Below, in pieces: positions 47,280-55,793 of a stretch of 64,000 nt of DNA. Position 1 is the first letter of the stretch, and each line of letters opens with the position of its first letter. The position numbers and the translations under genes were made by a program. The notes under the pieces are model-generated. The model saw nothing but the letters and a program-made list of their open reading frames with translations, had not been told where the DNA came from and searched no databases. Source of the DNA: Streptomyces sp. A 4/2. GTDB lineage: Bacteria; Actinomycetota; Actinomycetes; Streptomycetales; Streptomycetaceae. The DNA lies in NCBI RefSeq assembly GCF_940670765.1, contig NZ_CALNVW010000016.1:62001-126000 (forward strand). The letters are read 5' to 3'.

Positions 47280-47372
47280 TCCCTCCCTGCGCTCCCGGGG
47301 CCCGGTCCTACGGTCGTCGCCGATGTCACCGGTGTCCGGCCGGTGGCCCGCTCACGATCGGAGGTGTCCCGT

Positions 47373-47960
47373 ATGCCGGCCGAGGCGCTCTCCCGCACGG
47401 CTCCCGCGGACGTCCGTACGCCGAGCCCCGCCGAACTGCGCACGGCCATGGGCCGGTTCGCCAGCGGTGTCACGGTGGTCACGGGCCACGACGAGGAAGG
47501 ACCGGCCGGTTTCGCCTGCCAGTCCTTCGCGTCGGTTTCCCTTGAGCCGCCGCTCGTTCTCTTCTGCGCGGACCACCGCGGCCGGGCCTGGCCGCGGATC
47601 CGCGCCACGGGCCGGTTCTGTGTGAATGTGCTGGCCGCACACCAGACCGAGGTGTGCGCACGCTTCGGCTCCAGCCGGGGCAGGAAGTTCGACGGCCTGG
47701 ACTGGCAGTTGTCGCGCTGGGGGGCGCCCGCCCTGCCCGGCGTGCTGTTGCGGGTGCACGCGTCGGTCGACTCGGTCCGGGCGGCCGGTGACCACGACGT
47801 GGTGCTCGGCCGGGTGCTGGAACTGGACACGCCGGGCGAGGAACCGCCGATGATCTTCTACCGCGGAGGGTTCGACCTCGGCCGGGACGCCGCGCCGCAG
47901 GGCGCGGGGACCGGCCCGGCGCTGCCGCCGGTCTGGGGGCCGGGCGACCGCTGGGGCTGA
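47373..47960 (+). CDS. hsaB: HsaB-like flavin reductase
   Basis: 195 residues, FMN-binding split-barrel reductase: RTAMGRFASGVTVVTGHDE, FACQSFASVSLEPPLVLFC, FCVNVLAAHQ, and a YRGGFD end. It supplies reduced flavin to the HsaA oxygenase. ATG 47373 has GGAGG 8 bases upstream; a GTG at 47343 is less likely. It is the only flavin reductase of this type in the window although two HsaA-like oxygenases are present. Divergent from hsaD. Confidence 0.92.
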   Translation: MPAEALSRTAPADVRTPSPAELRTAMGRFASGVTVVTGHDEEGPAGFACQSFASVSLEPPLVLFCADHRGRAWPRIRATGRFCVNVLAAHQTEVCARFGSSRGRKFDGLDWQLSRWGAPALPGVLLRVHASVDSVRAAGDHDVVLGRVLELDTPGEEPPMIFYRGGFDLGRDAAPQGAGTGPALPPVWGPGDRWG

Positions 47961-47968
47961 GAGGCCGG

Positions 47969-47997
47969 CGGGTGGCCCGCGACCGGGCGGCCACCCG
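47969..47997. terminator. Weak hairpin after hsaB
   Basis: CGGGTGGCC / GGCCACCCG, a 9-bp stem with an 11-base loop, between convergent hsaB and the IclR gene. The rest of 47998-48118 is G+C-rich with no clear gene. Confidence 0.5.
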
Positions 47998-48118
47998 ACA
48001 GCCGCTGGGCCCGGGGCGGCCCGGCCCCGCGGCTCCACGGTCCCGGGCCGGTGTACGGTGCGGCGCCGCCGTGCTCGGACGCGCCGGTCCGGACCGGTCG
48101 GCGCCACCGGGAACGGTG

Positions 48119-49015
48119 TCAGATCCATTCCCCGTCCCGGCCCGCGCTGATCAGCCGGTCCATGACCTCCGGCGACCAGGTGCGCTCCGGGATCTGCGGC
48201 CCGCGGCTGCTGCGGCGTACGGTCTCCCGCTCCGGGAACAGACTGCGTGAGACCTCTCGGGCGGCGTTGACCACGAGGGGGGCCACCCGTTCCAGCCGGG
48301 CGGTCCGCTCGTCACCGCTGAGGGAGATGGCCGCGACGGGCCCCTCCGGTCCGCGCAGCGGCGCCGCGGCACACGACACGCCGGGGATCGCCTCTCCCCG
48401 GTCGAAGGCGAGACCGTGCCGCCGCCTGATCCGGTCGAGCTCCTGCCGGAGCGCCGGAAGGCCGGTGATGGTGCGTTCGGTACTCCGGGGCAGCGCCTCG
48501 GGCAGGAGGGTGTCCACCTGCTCGGGTTCGAGCCAGGCGAGCATGGCCTTGCCCACCCCCGTGGCGTGGGCGGGCGCGTGTCCGCCGACCCGCGAGGGCA
48601 GGCCGCTGGCGAACCGGCCGCCGATCTTGTCGAGGTACACGATCTCGGCACCTTCGAGTACGGCGAGATGCACCACCATGCCGGTGCGCAGGTGGAGTTC
48701 GTGGAGCAGGGGGGCGGCGGCCTCACGGATCTCGCCCCGGCTGCCGTCCTGGCCGCCGAGTCCGAGGGCGCGCGGGCCGAGCCGGTAGCCGTACGAGGTG
48801 TGTTCCAACCACTGGCAGCCGACGAGTTGGTCCAGGATGCGGTGCGCGGTCGACCGTGGCAGCCGGGTGCGGTACGCGACCTCTTCGAGAGTCAGCCGCG
48901 AGGAACGGTTTTCGAACGCGTCGATGATCAGGGTCATCCGCCCGATCATCGACGGAGGGAGTTCACAGGGTCGAGGTGTTGCCCACACGGGGTGGGGTGA
49001 ATCGACGAGGGGCAT
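48119..49015 (-). CDS. IclR-family transcriptional regulator
   Basis: 298 residues. The N-terminal winged helix-turn-helix is about residues 40-65 (LTLEEVAYRTRLPRSTAHRIL). The C-terminal effector domain has the IclR strings LDKIGGRFASGLPSRVGGHAPAHATGVGKAMLA and FDRGEAIPGVSCAAAPLRG. ATG 49015 has GGAGG 5 bases upstream. IclR proteins bind short inverted repeats of TCC/GGA type, so this is the natural candidate for the seven TCCCG-N5-CGGGA boxes. It lies between the ring A/B and ring C/D gene sets. Confidence 0.92.
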   Translation of the reverse strand: MPLVDSPHPVWATPRPCELPPSMIGRMTLIIDAFENRSSRLTLEEVAYRTRLPRSTAHRILDQLVGCQWLEHTSYGYRLGPRALGLGGQDGSRGEIREAAAPLLHELHLRTGMVVHLAVLEGAEIVYLDKIGGRFASGLPSRVGGHAPAHATGVGKAMLAWLEPEQVDTLLPEALPRSTERTITGLPALRQELDRIRRRHGLAFDRGEAIPGVSCAAAPLRGPEGPVAAISLSGDERTARLERVAPLVVNAAREVSRSLFPERETVRRSSRGPQIPERTWSPEVMDRLISAGRDGEWI

Positions 49016-49092
49016 CGAAGCCTCCGAGTCCTTCGCCAGGGCGACGGAAGTTCACAGAACTGAAATGAATTCTTGAAAAACGTAGCAGGACA

Positions 49093-49108
49093 CTTCCGTC
49101 CGGGGAAG
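49093..49108. promoter_or_regulatory. Inverted repeat upstream of the IclR gene
   Basis: CTTCCGTCCGGGGAAG: perfect 5-bp arms with a 6-base centre, 78 bases upstream of the IclR start. Similar in style to the IclR-type boxes but with different spacing; possibly an autoregulatory site. Confidence 0.35.
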
Positions 49109-49149
49109 ACACCGGACGCTCCGGCTCGTGGATCACCCCCGCTCACGGG

Positions 49150-49194
49150 CCGTGCGGGCACCCCGGCAGGACCAGGGCCGGGGTGCCCGCACGG
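49150..49194. terminator. Hairpin terminator
   Basis: A perfect 18-bp stem (CCGTGCGGGCACCCCGGC and its complement) with a 9-base loop, just downstream of the SDR at 49203-50174 and upstream of the IclR gene. Confidence 0.85.
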
Positions 49195-49202
49195 CGGGCC
49201 GG

Positions 49203-50174
49203 TCACTGCGCGCCGTATACCGGCTGGGGCAGTTCGGCGGCGCCCAGCAGGACCAGGGCGGCCTCGCCCGCCTCGGCCGGGGTCCAGCGCGCCCCCTTGT
49301 CGGCGCTCGGGCCGGGCCGCCAGCCCTCCATGACGGTGATCCGCCCGGCCTCCGCCTCGAAGACGCGGCCGGTGACGCCCGCGGCGGCCTCCGACGCCAG
49401 CCAGACCACGAGCGGCGAGACGTTCTCCGGCGCCATCGCGTCGAAGCCGCCCTCACCGGACGCGGTCATGGCCTCGGCGAAGACCTCTTCGGTCATCCGG
49501 GTCCGGGCGGCGGGCGCGATGGCGTTGACCTGGACCCCGTACCGCCCCAGTTCGGCGGCGGCCACCAGGGTCAGCCCCAGGATCCCGGCCTTGGCGGCCG
49601 AGTAGTTGCCCTGCCCCACGCTCCCCAGCAGTCCCGCGCCGGAGCTGGTGTTGATCACCCGCGCCTGCGGCGCGCGCCCCGCCTTGGCCTCCGCACGCCA
49701 GTGCGCCCCGGCGTACTTGAGCGCCAGGAAGTGGCCCTTGAGATGGACGCGCATCACCGCGTCCCAGGCGTCCTCGTCGAGGTTGACGAGCATCTTGTCG
49801 CGCAGGAACCCGGCGTTGTTGACCAGGATGTCGAGCCGGCCGAAGGTCTCCACGGCGGTGGCGACCAGGGAGGCCGCGCCGACCGTGGTGGCGATGTCGC
49901 CGCCATGGGCGACCGCCTCACCGCCCGCCGCGACGATCTCGTCGACCACGTCCTGCGCAGGTCCCGCCGAGCCGCCCGCCCCGTCGAGTCCGACACCCAG
50001 GTCGTTGACGACGACCCGCGCGCCCTCCGCCGCCAGGGCGTGCGCATGGGCGCGGCCCAGGCCGCGGCCTGCGCCGGTGACGACGGCGACGCGTCCGGCG
50101 CAGAGCCCGGAGCCGTTTCCTGTGGCGTTTCCTGTGGCGTTTCCTGTGCCGCTTCCGGTGGTGCTCGAAGTCAT
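49203..50174 (-). CDS. SDR-family hydroxyacyl-CoA dehydrogenase, Rv3548c-like
   Basis: 323 residues. After an N-terminal Gly/Thr/Asn repeat tail (TGNATGNATGNGSG) comes an HSD17B4-type SDR: VTGAGRGLGRAHAHALA, VVVNDLGVGLDG, LVNNAGFLRDKMLVN, VMRVHLKGHFLALKY, and NYSAAKAG with a C-terminal extension. It resembles Rv3548c of the mycobacterial KstR2 regulon. Divergent from echA20 across a KstR2-type box. Probably oxidises a hydroxyacyl-CoA in HIP-CoA beta-oxidation. Confidence 0.9.
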   Translation of the reverse strand: MTSSTTGSGTGNATGNATGNGSGLCAGRVAVVTGAGRGLGRAHAHALAAEGARVVVNDLGVGLDGAGGSAGPAQDVVDEIVAAGGEAVAHGGDIATTVGAASLVATAVETFGRLDILVNNAGFLRDKMLVNLDEDAWDAVMRVHLKGHFLALKYAGAHWRAEAKAGRAPQARVINTSSGAGLLGSVGQGNYSAAKAGILGLTLVAAAELGRYGVQVNAIAPAARTRMTEEVFAEAMTASGEGGFDAMAPENVSPLVVWLASEAAAGVTGRVFEAEAGRITVMEGWRPGPSADKGARWTPAEAGEAALVLLGAAELPQPVYGAQ

Positions 50175-50256
50175 CTCACTTCTCCTTCTCGGCAGTTGCG
50201 GGAGCCGGGACGCCGGGCGCCCCCTCCCGCGGTACGCGAAGCACTGCTACCTTCTC

Positions 50257-50278
50257 ACCTAACAAATGTTTGGTGGAA
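50257..50278. promoter_or_regulatory. KstR2-type operator at echA20
   Basis: Core AACAAATGTTTGGT (50261-50274) within ACCTAACAAATGTTTGGTGG. It matches the fadD3 box with two arm changes. It lies 18 bases before the chosen echA20 ATG (50296) and 83 from the divergent SDR start. A second possible ATG (50266) falls inside the box. Confidence 0.68.
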
Positions 50279-50295
50279 AGGTAGCTGATCTGCTC

Positions 50296-51048
50296 ATGGG
50301 TGTCTCCACCTCAAGCCCGCACGACGGCGTCAGTGTGGTCACCGTCGACTTCCCTCCCGTCAACGCCCTGCCCGTACAGGGCTGGTTCGCCCTGGCCCAA
50401 GCGGTGCGCGCCGCAGGGGCCGACCCCACCGTCCGCTGCGTGGTGCTGACCGCCGCCGGACGTGGCTTCAACGCCGGCGTCGACATCAAGGAGATGCAGC
50501 GCTCCGAAGGCCACGGAGCGCTGGTCGGCGCCAACCACGGCTGCGCCGAGGCCTTCGCCGCCGTATACGAGTGCGAGGTGCCCGTCGTCGCCGCGGTGGG
50601 CGGGTACTGCCTGGGCGGCGGTATCGGCCTCGTCGGCAACGCCGACGCGATCGTGGCGAGCGACGACGCCACCTTCGGCCTCCCCGAGCTGGACCGCGGC
50701 GCGCTCGGCGCCGCCACGCACCTCGCCCGGCTGGTCCCCCAGCACCTGATGCGCACCTTGTACTACACCTCCCGTACCGCCACGGCGCAGGAACTCCACC
50801 GGCACGGCTCGGTGTGGCAGGTCGTTCCCCGCGACGGGCTGCTGGACGCGGCGGTGGCTCTGGCCGTCGAGATCGCCGCCAAGGACGGCACGCTGATCCG
50901 CCTCGCCAAGGCCGCGATCAACGGCATCGACCCGGTCGACGTCCGCCGCAGTTACCGCTTCGAACAGGGCTTCACCTTCGAGGCGAACCTCGTGGGGATC
51001 GCCGACCAGGTCCGTAACACCTTCGGAAACAAGGAGGAGAAGTCGTGA
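50296..51048 (+). CDS. echA20: EchA20-like ring-D hydrolase (crotonase family)
   Basis: 250 residues, crotonase fold. It follows EchA20 closely: VTVDFPPVNALPVQGWF, GRGFNAGVDIKEMQRSEGHGAL, GGYCLGGGIGLVGNADAIVAS, LDRGALGAATHLARLVPQHLMR, and SYRFEQGFTFEANL. EchA20 opens the remaining five-membered ring D of the HIP-derived CoA thioester. ATG 50296 gives the same N-terminus as the mycobacterial protein. The stop overlaps the ipdA start (GTGA). Confidence 0.93.
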   Translation: MGVSTSSPHDGVSVVTVDFPPVNALPVQGWFALAQAVRAAGADPTVRCVVLTAAGRGFNAGVDIKEMQRSEGHGALVGANHGCAEAFAAVYECEVPVVAAVGGYCLGGGIGLVGNADAIVASDDATFGLPELDRGALGAATHLARLVPQHLMRTLYYTSRTATAQELHRHGSVWQVVPRDGLLDAAVALAVEIAAKDGTLIRLAKAAINGIDPVDVRRSYRFEQGFTFEANLVGIADQVRNTFGNKEEKS

Positions 51049-51929
51049 GCAGCGACACCCCTGAGAGGACCGGCAAGGTCATGTCCGCGGAGGACGTCGT
51101 CGGACGGCTGCGCAGCGGTATGACGCTGGGCATCGGCGGCTGGGGTTCCCGGCGCAAGCCCATGGCGCTCGTCCGCGCCCTGCTGCGGTCGGACGTCACC
51201 GATCTGACCGTCATCTCCTACGGCGGCCCCGACGTGGGCCTGCTGGCCGCCGCCGGAAAGATCCGCAAGCTGGTCGCCGCCTTCGCCACGCTCGACTCCA
51301 TCCCGCTGGAGCCGCACTTCCGGGCGGCCCGCCAGCGCGGTGACTTCGAGCTGACGGAACTGGACGAGGCGATGTTCATGTGGGGGCTGACCGCCGCTGC
51401 CCACCGACTGCCGTTCATGCCGATCCGGGCCGGTCTCGGATCGGACGTGATGACGGTCAACCCGGAGCTGCGGACGGTCACTTCACCGTACGCGGACGGT
51501 GAGGAGCTGGTGGCCGTACCGGCGCTGCGGATGGACGCGGCCCTCGTCCACGTCAACCGCGCGGACGCCCGCGGCAACGGCCAGTACCTGGGCCCCGACC
51601 CGTACTTCGACGACCTCTTCTGCGAAGCGGCCACCGACGCCTACGTCTCCTGCGAACGGATCGTGCCGAGCTCGGAGTTCGCCGCCGCCGGCCCTCCGCA
51701 GACCCTGCTCGTGGGGCGCCACTCGGTCACCGGGGTCGTCGAGACCCCGAACGGCGCGCACTTCACCTCGTGCATCCCCGACTACGGGCGCGACGAGGCG
51801 TTCCAGACGGCGTACGCCAAGGCAGCCGCGGACCCGGACGCCTGGCGCGAGTTCACCGACCGCTTCCTGTCCGGGGACGAGGACACCTACCAGGCCGCGG
51901 TCGCGGCCTTCGCCAAGGAGGGCGCATGA
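51045..51929 (+). CDS. ipdA: IpdA, ring-C hydrolase alpha subunit
   Basis: 294 residues, class I CoA-transferase fold: GRLRSGMTLGIGGWGSRRKPMALVRAL, YGGPDVGLLAAAGKIRKLV and MPIRAGLGSDVMTVNPEL. In the steroid pathway IpdAB does not transfer CoA but hydrolyses ring C of COCHEA-CoA. GTG 51045 overlaps echA20; the stop overlaps ipdB (ATGA). The echA20-ipdA-ipdB-ipdC order is the same as in M. tuberculosis. Confidence 0.94.
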   Translation: MSSDTPERTGKVMSAEDVVGRLRSGMTLGIGGWGSRRKPMALVRALLRSDVTDLTVISYGGPDVGLLAAAGKIRKLVAAFATLDSIPLEPHFRAARQRGDFELTELDEAMFMWGLTAAAHRLPFMPIRAGLGSDVMTVNPELRTVTSPYADGEELVAVPALRMDAALVHVNRADARGNGQYLGPDPYFDDLFCEAATDAYVSCERIVPSSEFAAAGPPQTLLVGRHSVTGVVETPNGAHFTSCIPDYGRDEAFQTAYAKAAADPDAWREFTDRFLSGDEDTYQAAVAAFAKEGA

Positions 51930-52711
51930 GTACGCAGGAGACCGCTCAGGGCGCGGAGACCGGCGTCACCCGCGCCGAGTACTGCGTCATCGCCTGCGCC
52001 GAGGCGTGGCGGGGTGACGGCGAGGTGCTGGCCAGCCCGATGGGCACCGTGCCGTCGGTCGGCGCCCGGCTCGCCAAGCTGACCTTCTCGCCCGATCTGC
52101 TGCTCACCGACGGTGAGGCCCTGGTGATCGGTGATGTACCGGCGATCGGCGCGCAGCCGGAGACCGTCGAGGGATGGCTGCCCTACCGCAGGCATCTGGC
52201 CATGGTCGCCGGCGGCAAGCGGCACGTCATGATGGGCGCCAGCCAGCTGGACCGGCACGGCAACCAGAACATCAGCTGCATCGGCGACTGGAAGCAGCCG
52301 GCCCGCCAGCTGCTGGGCGTGCGCGGCGCGCCGGTCAACACCATCAACAACCCGACGAGTTACTGGATCCCCCGGCATTCTCCCCGGGTGTTCGTCGAGA
52401 AGGTCGACATGGTCAGCGGCGTCGGGCACGACCGCGCCGCCGCGGCCGGTCCGTCCGCGACCCGGTTCCACCAGCTCCGCCGGGTCGTCACGGACCTGGC
52501 GGTGCTGGACTTCGAGACCCCCGGACGGACCCTGCGCGTCAGGTCCCTGCACCCGGGGGTGAGCGCCGCGCAGGTGCGGGAGGCCACCGGCTTCGAGCTC
52601 CCGGTCCCGGACGACGTCCCCCGTACCCGCGAGCCGAGCGCGGAGGAGCTCCGGCTGATCCGTACGGTCATCGACCCGCGGGGCCTGCGCAACCGCGAGG
52701 TGCGGACGTGA
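51926..52711 (+). CDS. ipdB: IpdB, ring-C hydrolase beta subunit
   Basis: 261 residues, CoA-transferase beta-type fold: AEYCVIACAEAWRGDGEVLAS, KRHVMMGASQLDRHGNQN, TINNPTSYWIPRHSPRVFVEK and a final VIDPRGLRNREVR. Partner of IpdA. Translationally coupled on both sides (ATGA start, GTGA into ipdC). Confidence 0.94.
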   Translation: MSTQETAQGAETGVTRAEYCVIACAEAWRGDGEVLASPMGTVPSVGARLAKLTFSPDLLLTDGEALVIGDVPAIGAQPETVEGWLPYRRHLAMVAGGKRHVMMGASQLDRHGNQNISCIGDWKQPARQLLGVRGAPVNTINNPTSYWIPRHSPRVFVEKVDMVSGVGHDRAAAAGPSATRFHQLRRVVTDLAVLDFETPGRTLRVRSLHPGVSAAQVREATGFELPVPDDVPRTREPSAEELRLIRTVIDPRGLRNREVRT

Positions 52712-53802
52712 GCGGGAGCGGATTCACGCTGTCCACCCGGCTCACCGAGCTGGTCGGCGTCCGCCATCCGATCGTCCAGACGGGCATGGGGTGGGTGGCG
52801 GGCCCCCGGCTGGTGTCGGCGACGGCCGATGCGGGGGCGCTGGGCATCCTCGCCTCCGCGACCATGACCCTGGAGCAGCTGCGCTCCGCGGTACGCGAGG
52901 TGAAGTCCCGGACCGACCGTCCTTTCGGCGTCAACCTCCGGGCGGACGCGGGCGATGCGGCGGAGCGGGTGGGCGTCATCATCGACGAGGGTGTGCGGGT
53001 CGCGTCCTTCGCGCTGGCGCCGTCCGAGGCGCTGATCGGGCGGCTGAAGGACGCGGGTGTCGTCGTGATCCCGTCGATCGGCGCGCGCCGCCATGCGGAG
53101 AAGGTCGCGGCGTGGGGCGCCGACGCGGTCATCGTGCAGGGCGGCGAGGGCGGCGGGCACACCGGCGAGGTGGCCACCACCGTGCTGCTGCCGCAGGTCG
53201 TCGACGCGGTCGGGATTCCGGTGATCGCCGCGGGCGGCTTCCGGGACGGGCGGGGTCTCGTCGCTGCGCTGGCGCACGGGGCGGCGGGGGTCGCCATGGG
53301 CACCCGCTTCCTGCTCACCTCGGACAGCACGGTGCCGGACGCCGTGAAGGCGGAGTACCTCGCGGCGGGCGTCAAGGACATCACCGTCACCACCAAGGTC
53401 GACGGCCTTCCGCACCGGATGCTGCGGACACCCCTGGTCGCGGCGCTGGAGCGCTCGGGCCGCCCGGCCGCGCTGGTGCGGGCGCTGCGGCACGCCGCCG
53501 GCTTCAAGGCGCACTCCGGGCTGAGCTGGGCCGGAATGGTCCGTGACGGCCTCGCCATGAAGCACGGCAAGGATCTGACGTGGAGTCAGGTACTGCTGGC
53601 GGCCAACACCCCGATGATGCTGAAGGCCTCGATGGTGGACGGCCGCCCGGATCTGGGGGTGATGGCCTCGGGCCAGGTCGCCGGCCTGATCGACGACCTG
53701 CCCTCCTGCGCCGAACTCGTCGACCGGATCATGGCCGAGGCCCAGGACACGCTGAGCTCCCTCGCCGCGCTGGGCGCGCCCTCGGCGTCCCGGGCAGGCT
53801 GA
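52708..53802 (+). CDS. ipdC: IpdC, nitronate-monooxygenase-fold flavin reductase
   Basis: 364 residues, FMN-dependent TIM barrel of the 2-nitropropane-dioxygenase family: LVGVRHPIVQTGMGWVAGP, PFGVNLRADAG, VIVQGGEGGGHTGEVATTVLLPQVV, IAAGGFRDGRGLVAALAHGAAGVAMGTRFL. In mycobacteria IpdC works with IpdF on the 5-hydroxy-HIC-CoA intermediate before ring-D opening. Last gene of the echA20-ipdABC operon. Confidence 0.93.
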   Translation: MSGSGFTLSTRLTELVGVRHPIVQTGMGWVAGPRLVSATADAGALGILASATMTLEQLRSAVREVKSRTDRPFGVNLRADAGDAAERVGVIIDEGVRVASFALAPSEALIGRLKDAGVVVIPSIGARRHAEKVAAWGADAVIVQGGEGGGHTGEVATTVLLPQVVDAVGIPVIAAGGFRDGRGLVAALAHGAAGVAMGTRFLLTSDSTVPDAVKAEYLAAGVKDITVTTKVDGLPHRMLRTPLVAALERSGRPAALVRALRHAAGFKAHSGLSWAGMVRDGLAMKHGKDLTWSQVLLAANTPMMLKASMVDGRPDLGVMASGQVAGLIDDLPSCAELVDRIMAEAQDTLSSLAALGAPSASRAG

Positions 53803-53820
53803 GCCCCCTCCGGGCGAACC

Positions 53821-53866
53821 GCCCGCGCCCTTCCCGGTACCGTCGAGTGCCGGGAAGGGCGCGGGC
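53821..53866. terminator. Bidirectional hairpin terminator
   Basis: A perfect 17-bp stem (GCCCGCGCCCTTCCCGG and its complement) with a 12-base loop, between convergent ipdC and fadA6. Confidence 0.9.
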
Positions 53867-53904
53867 GTTGGTGTGCATCAGGTCCTGTCCGGCGGCCTGC
53901 GCCG

Positions 53905-55062
53905 TCAGAGGCGTTCGATGATGGTGACGTTGGCCTGACCGCCGCCCTCGCACATCGTCTGCAGCCCGTACCGGCCGCCGGTGCGCTCCAGTTCGTGCAG
54001 CAGGGTCGTCATCAGTTTGGTGCCGGTCGCGCCCAGCGGGTGGCCGAGCGCGATGGCGCCGCCGTTGACATTGACCTTCTCCGGGTCGGCGCCGGTCTCC
54101 TTCAGCCAGGCCAGCGCCACGGAGGCGAAGGCCTCGTTGATCTCGACCAGATCGATGTCGGCGATCGTCAGACCGGTCTTCTTCAGCGCGTGGGCGGTGG
54201 CCGCTATGGGCGCGGAGAGCATCCGGATCGGGTCCTCGGCGCGTACGGAGAGATGGTGGATGCGCGCCCGCGGCGTCAGCCCGTGGTCGCGGACGGCCTG
54301 TTCGGAGGCGATCAGCATGGCCGAGGCGCCGTCCGAGACCTGCGAGGAGACAGCCGCGGTCAGCCTGCCGCCGTCCACGACGGGCTTGAGCCCGGCCATC
54401 TTCTCCAGTGAGGTGTCCCGGCGCGGGCCCTCGTCCACGGTGACGTCCCCGTACGCGACGGTCTCCCGGGCGAAGCGGCCCTCGTCGATGGCGCGCGCGG
54501 CGCGCTGGTGCGAGCGGAGCGCGAACTCCTCCATGTCCCGGCGGGAGATGTTCCACTGCTCGGCGATCATCTCGGCGCCGTGGAACTGGTTGACCGGCTG
54601 GTCGCCGTAGCGCGCCCGCCACCCGACGGACCCGGCGTACGGGCCTTCGGTGAGCCCGAGCGGCTCGGCCGCCTGCCGGCTGGCGAAGGCGATCGGGATC
54701 ATCGACATGTTCTGCGTGCCGCCCGCGACGACCAGGTCCTGGGTGCCGGAGAGCACGCCCTGGGCGGCGAAGTGGACGGCCTGCTGGGAGGAGCCGCACT
54801 GCCGGTCGACGGTCACACCCGGCACCTCTTCGGGCAGGCCGGCGGCCAGCCAGCAGGTCCGCGCGATGTCACCCGCCTGCGGGCCCACCGTGTCGAGGCA
54901 GCCGAACACGACGTCCTCCACGGCGGACGGGTCGATGCCGGTGCGCTCCACGAGCGCACCGAGCACATGCGCGCCGAGGTCGGCCGGGTGAACGGCGCTG
55001 AGCCCGCCCTTGCGCCGGCCGACCGGGGTACGTACCGCTTCGACGATGTAGGCCTCAGCCAT
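53905..55062 (-). CDS. fadA6: FadA6-like beta-ketothiolase
   Basis: 385 residues. Nucleophile Cys89 ([14 protein letters not shown]), [24 protein letters not shown] with the active-site His, and TMCEGGGQANVTIIERL carrying the second Cys. FadA6 performs the thiolysis in the C/D-ring branch. ATG 55062 has GGAG upstream. It follows kstR2 in the same direction, but a strong hairpin separates them. Confidence 0.92.
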   Translation of the reverse strand: MAEAYIVEAVRTPVGRRKGGLSAVHPADLGAHVLGALVERTGIDPSAVEDVVFGCLDTVGPQAGDIARTCWLAAGLPEEVPGVTVDRQCGSSQQAVHFAAQGVLSGTQDLVVAGGTQNMSMIPIAFASRQAAEPLGLTEGPYAGSVGWRARYGDQPVNQFHGAEMIAEQWNISRRDMEEFALRSHQRAARAIDEGRFARETVAYGDVTVDEGPRRDTSLEKMAGLKPVVDGGRLTAAVSSQVSDGASAMLIASEQAVRDHGLTPRARIHHLSVRAEDPIRMLSAPIAATAHALKKTGLTIADIDLVEINEAFASVALAWLKETGADPEKVNVNGGAIALGHPLGATGTKLMTTLLHELERTGGRYGLQTMCEGGGQANVTIIERL

Positions 55063-55103
55063 GACTGCTCCTCCATGCGGAACCTGGTAGGGGTAGGGCC
55101 TCC

Positions 55104-55138
55104 CGTCCGGGCCGGGCTCGCGGGGTCCGGCCCGGACG
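55104..55138 (-). terminator. Hairpin between kstR2 and fadA6
   Basis: A 12-bp perfect stem, CGTCCGGGCCGG / CCGGCCCGGACG, with an 11-base loop. It lies in the 83-bp gap after kstR2 and 42 bases before fadA6, so it may end or attenuate the ipdF-kstR2 transcript. Confidence 0.65.
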
Positions 55139-55145
55139 GAAGACG

Positions 55146-55772
55146 CTATGTGTCCTGCGGGGGCCCGGAGGCGATGCCGTCCAGCACCATCGCCAGGTAC
55201 TGGCGGGCGATCTCCTCGGGGCTGTGCTGTCCGCCCGGCCGGTACCAGCTCGCGGCGACCCAGACGGTGTCGCGGACGAAGCGGTAGGTGAGGCGGATGT
55301 CGAGATCTGAGCGGAAGGCCCCGTCGGCCACGCCGCGTTCGAGCGTGCCGAGCCATGCCTTCTCGAACTTCTCCTGCGAGTCGGCGAGATAGCCGAAACG
55401 GGGCTGGATCGAAAGGTACTTGGACTCCTTCTGGTAGATGGCGACGGCGGCGCGGTGCCGGTCGATCTCCCGGAAGGACTCGGTGACCAGGTCTTCGATG
55501 GTCTGCCTGGGGCTCTGCCCGGCGGCGAGGACTGCGTCGTAACGGGCCCACAGCTCGTCCAGGAAGGTGCTCAGGATCTCGTCGAGCATCGACTCCTTGG
55601 AGTCGAAGTGGTAGTAGAGGCTGCCGGCCAGGATCCCGGCCTCGTCCGCGATCTTCCGCACCGTGGTGGCGTTGTAGCCCTGCGCGGCGAACACCTCGGC
55701 GGCGGTGGACAGCAGCTCCCGGCGCCGCGCGGGCGACGGGCTCATCGTGGTCTTCTTCTTGGCTGTAGGCAC
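55146..55772 (-). CDS. kstR2: KstR2 TetR-family regulator
   Basis: 208 residues. TetR helix-turn-helix with ARRRELLSTAAEVFAAQGYNATTVRKIADEAGILAGSLYYHF. The ligand domain reads strongly like KstR2: VAIYQKESKYLSIQPRFGYL, DLDIRLTYRFVRDTVWVAASWYRPGG and QYLAMVLDGIASG. KstR2 binds HIP-CoA and represses the ring C/D genes. GTG 55772 is used; ATG 55745 is an alternative. It lies among its likely targets, 21 bases after ipdF. Confidence 0.93.
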   Translation of the reverse strand: MPTAKKKTTMSPSPARRRELLSTAAEVFAAQGYNATTVRKIADEAGILAGSLYYHFDSKESMLDEILSTFLDELWARYDAVLAAGQSPRQTIEDLVTESFREIDRHRAAVAIYQKESKYLSIQPRFGYLADSQEKFEKAWLGTLERGVADGAFRSDLDIRLTYRFVRDTVWVAASWYRPGGQHSPEEIARQYLAMVLDGIASGPPQDT

Positions 55773-55793
55773 ACGTCCATTGTCGTTCCCCGC

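Noticed and set aside
49136..49150. CCCCGCTCACGGGCC near the IclR gene as an eighth IclR-type box
   Set aside because: The centre is one base short, the arms mismatch, and the sequence is mostly explained by the adjacent terminator stem.
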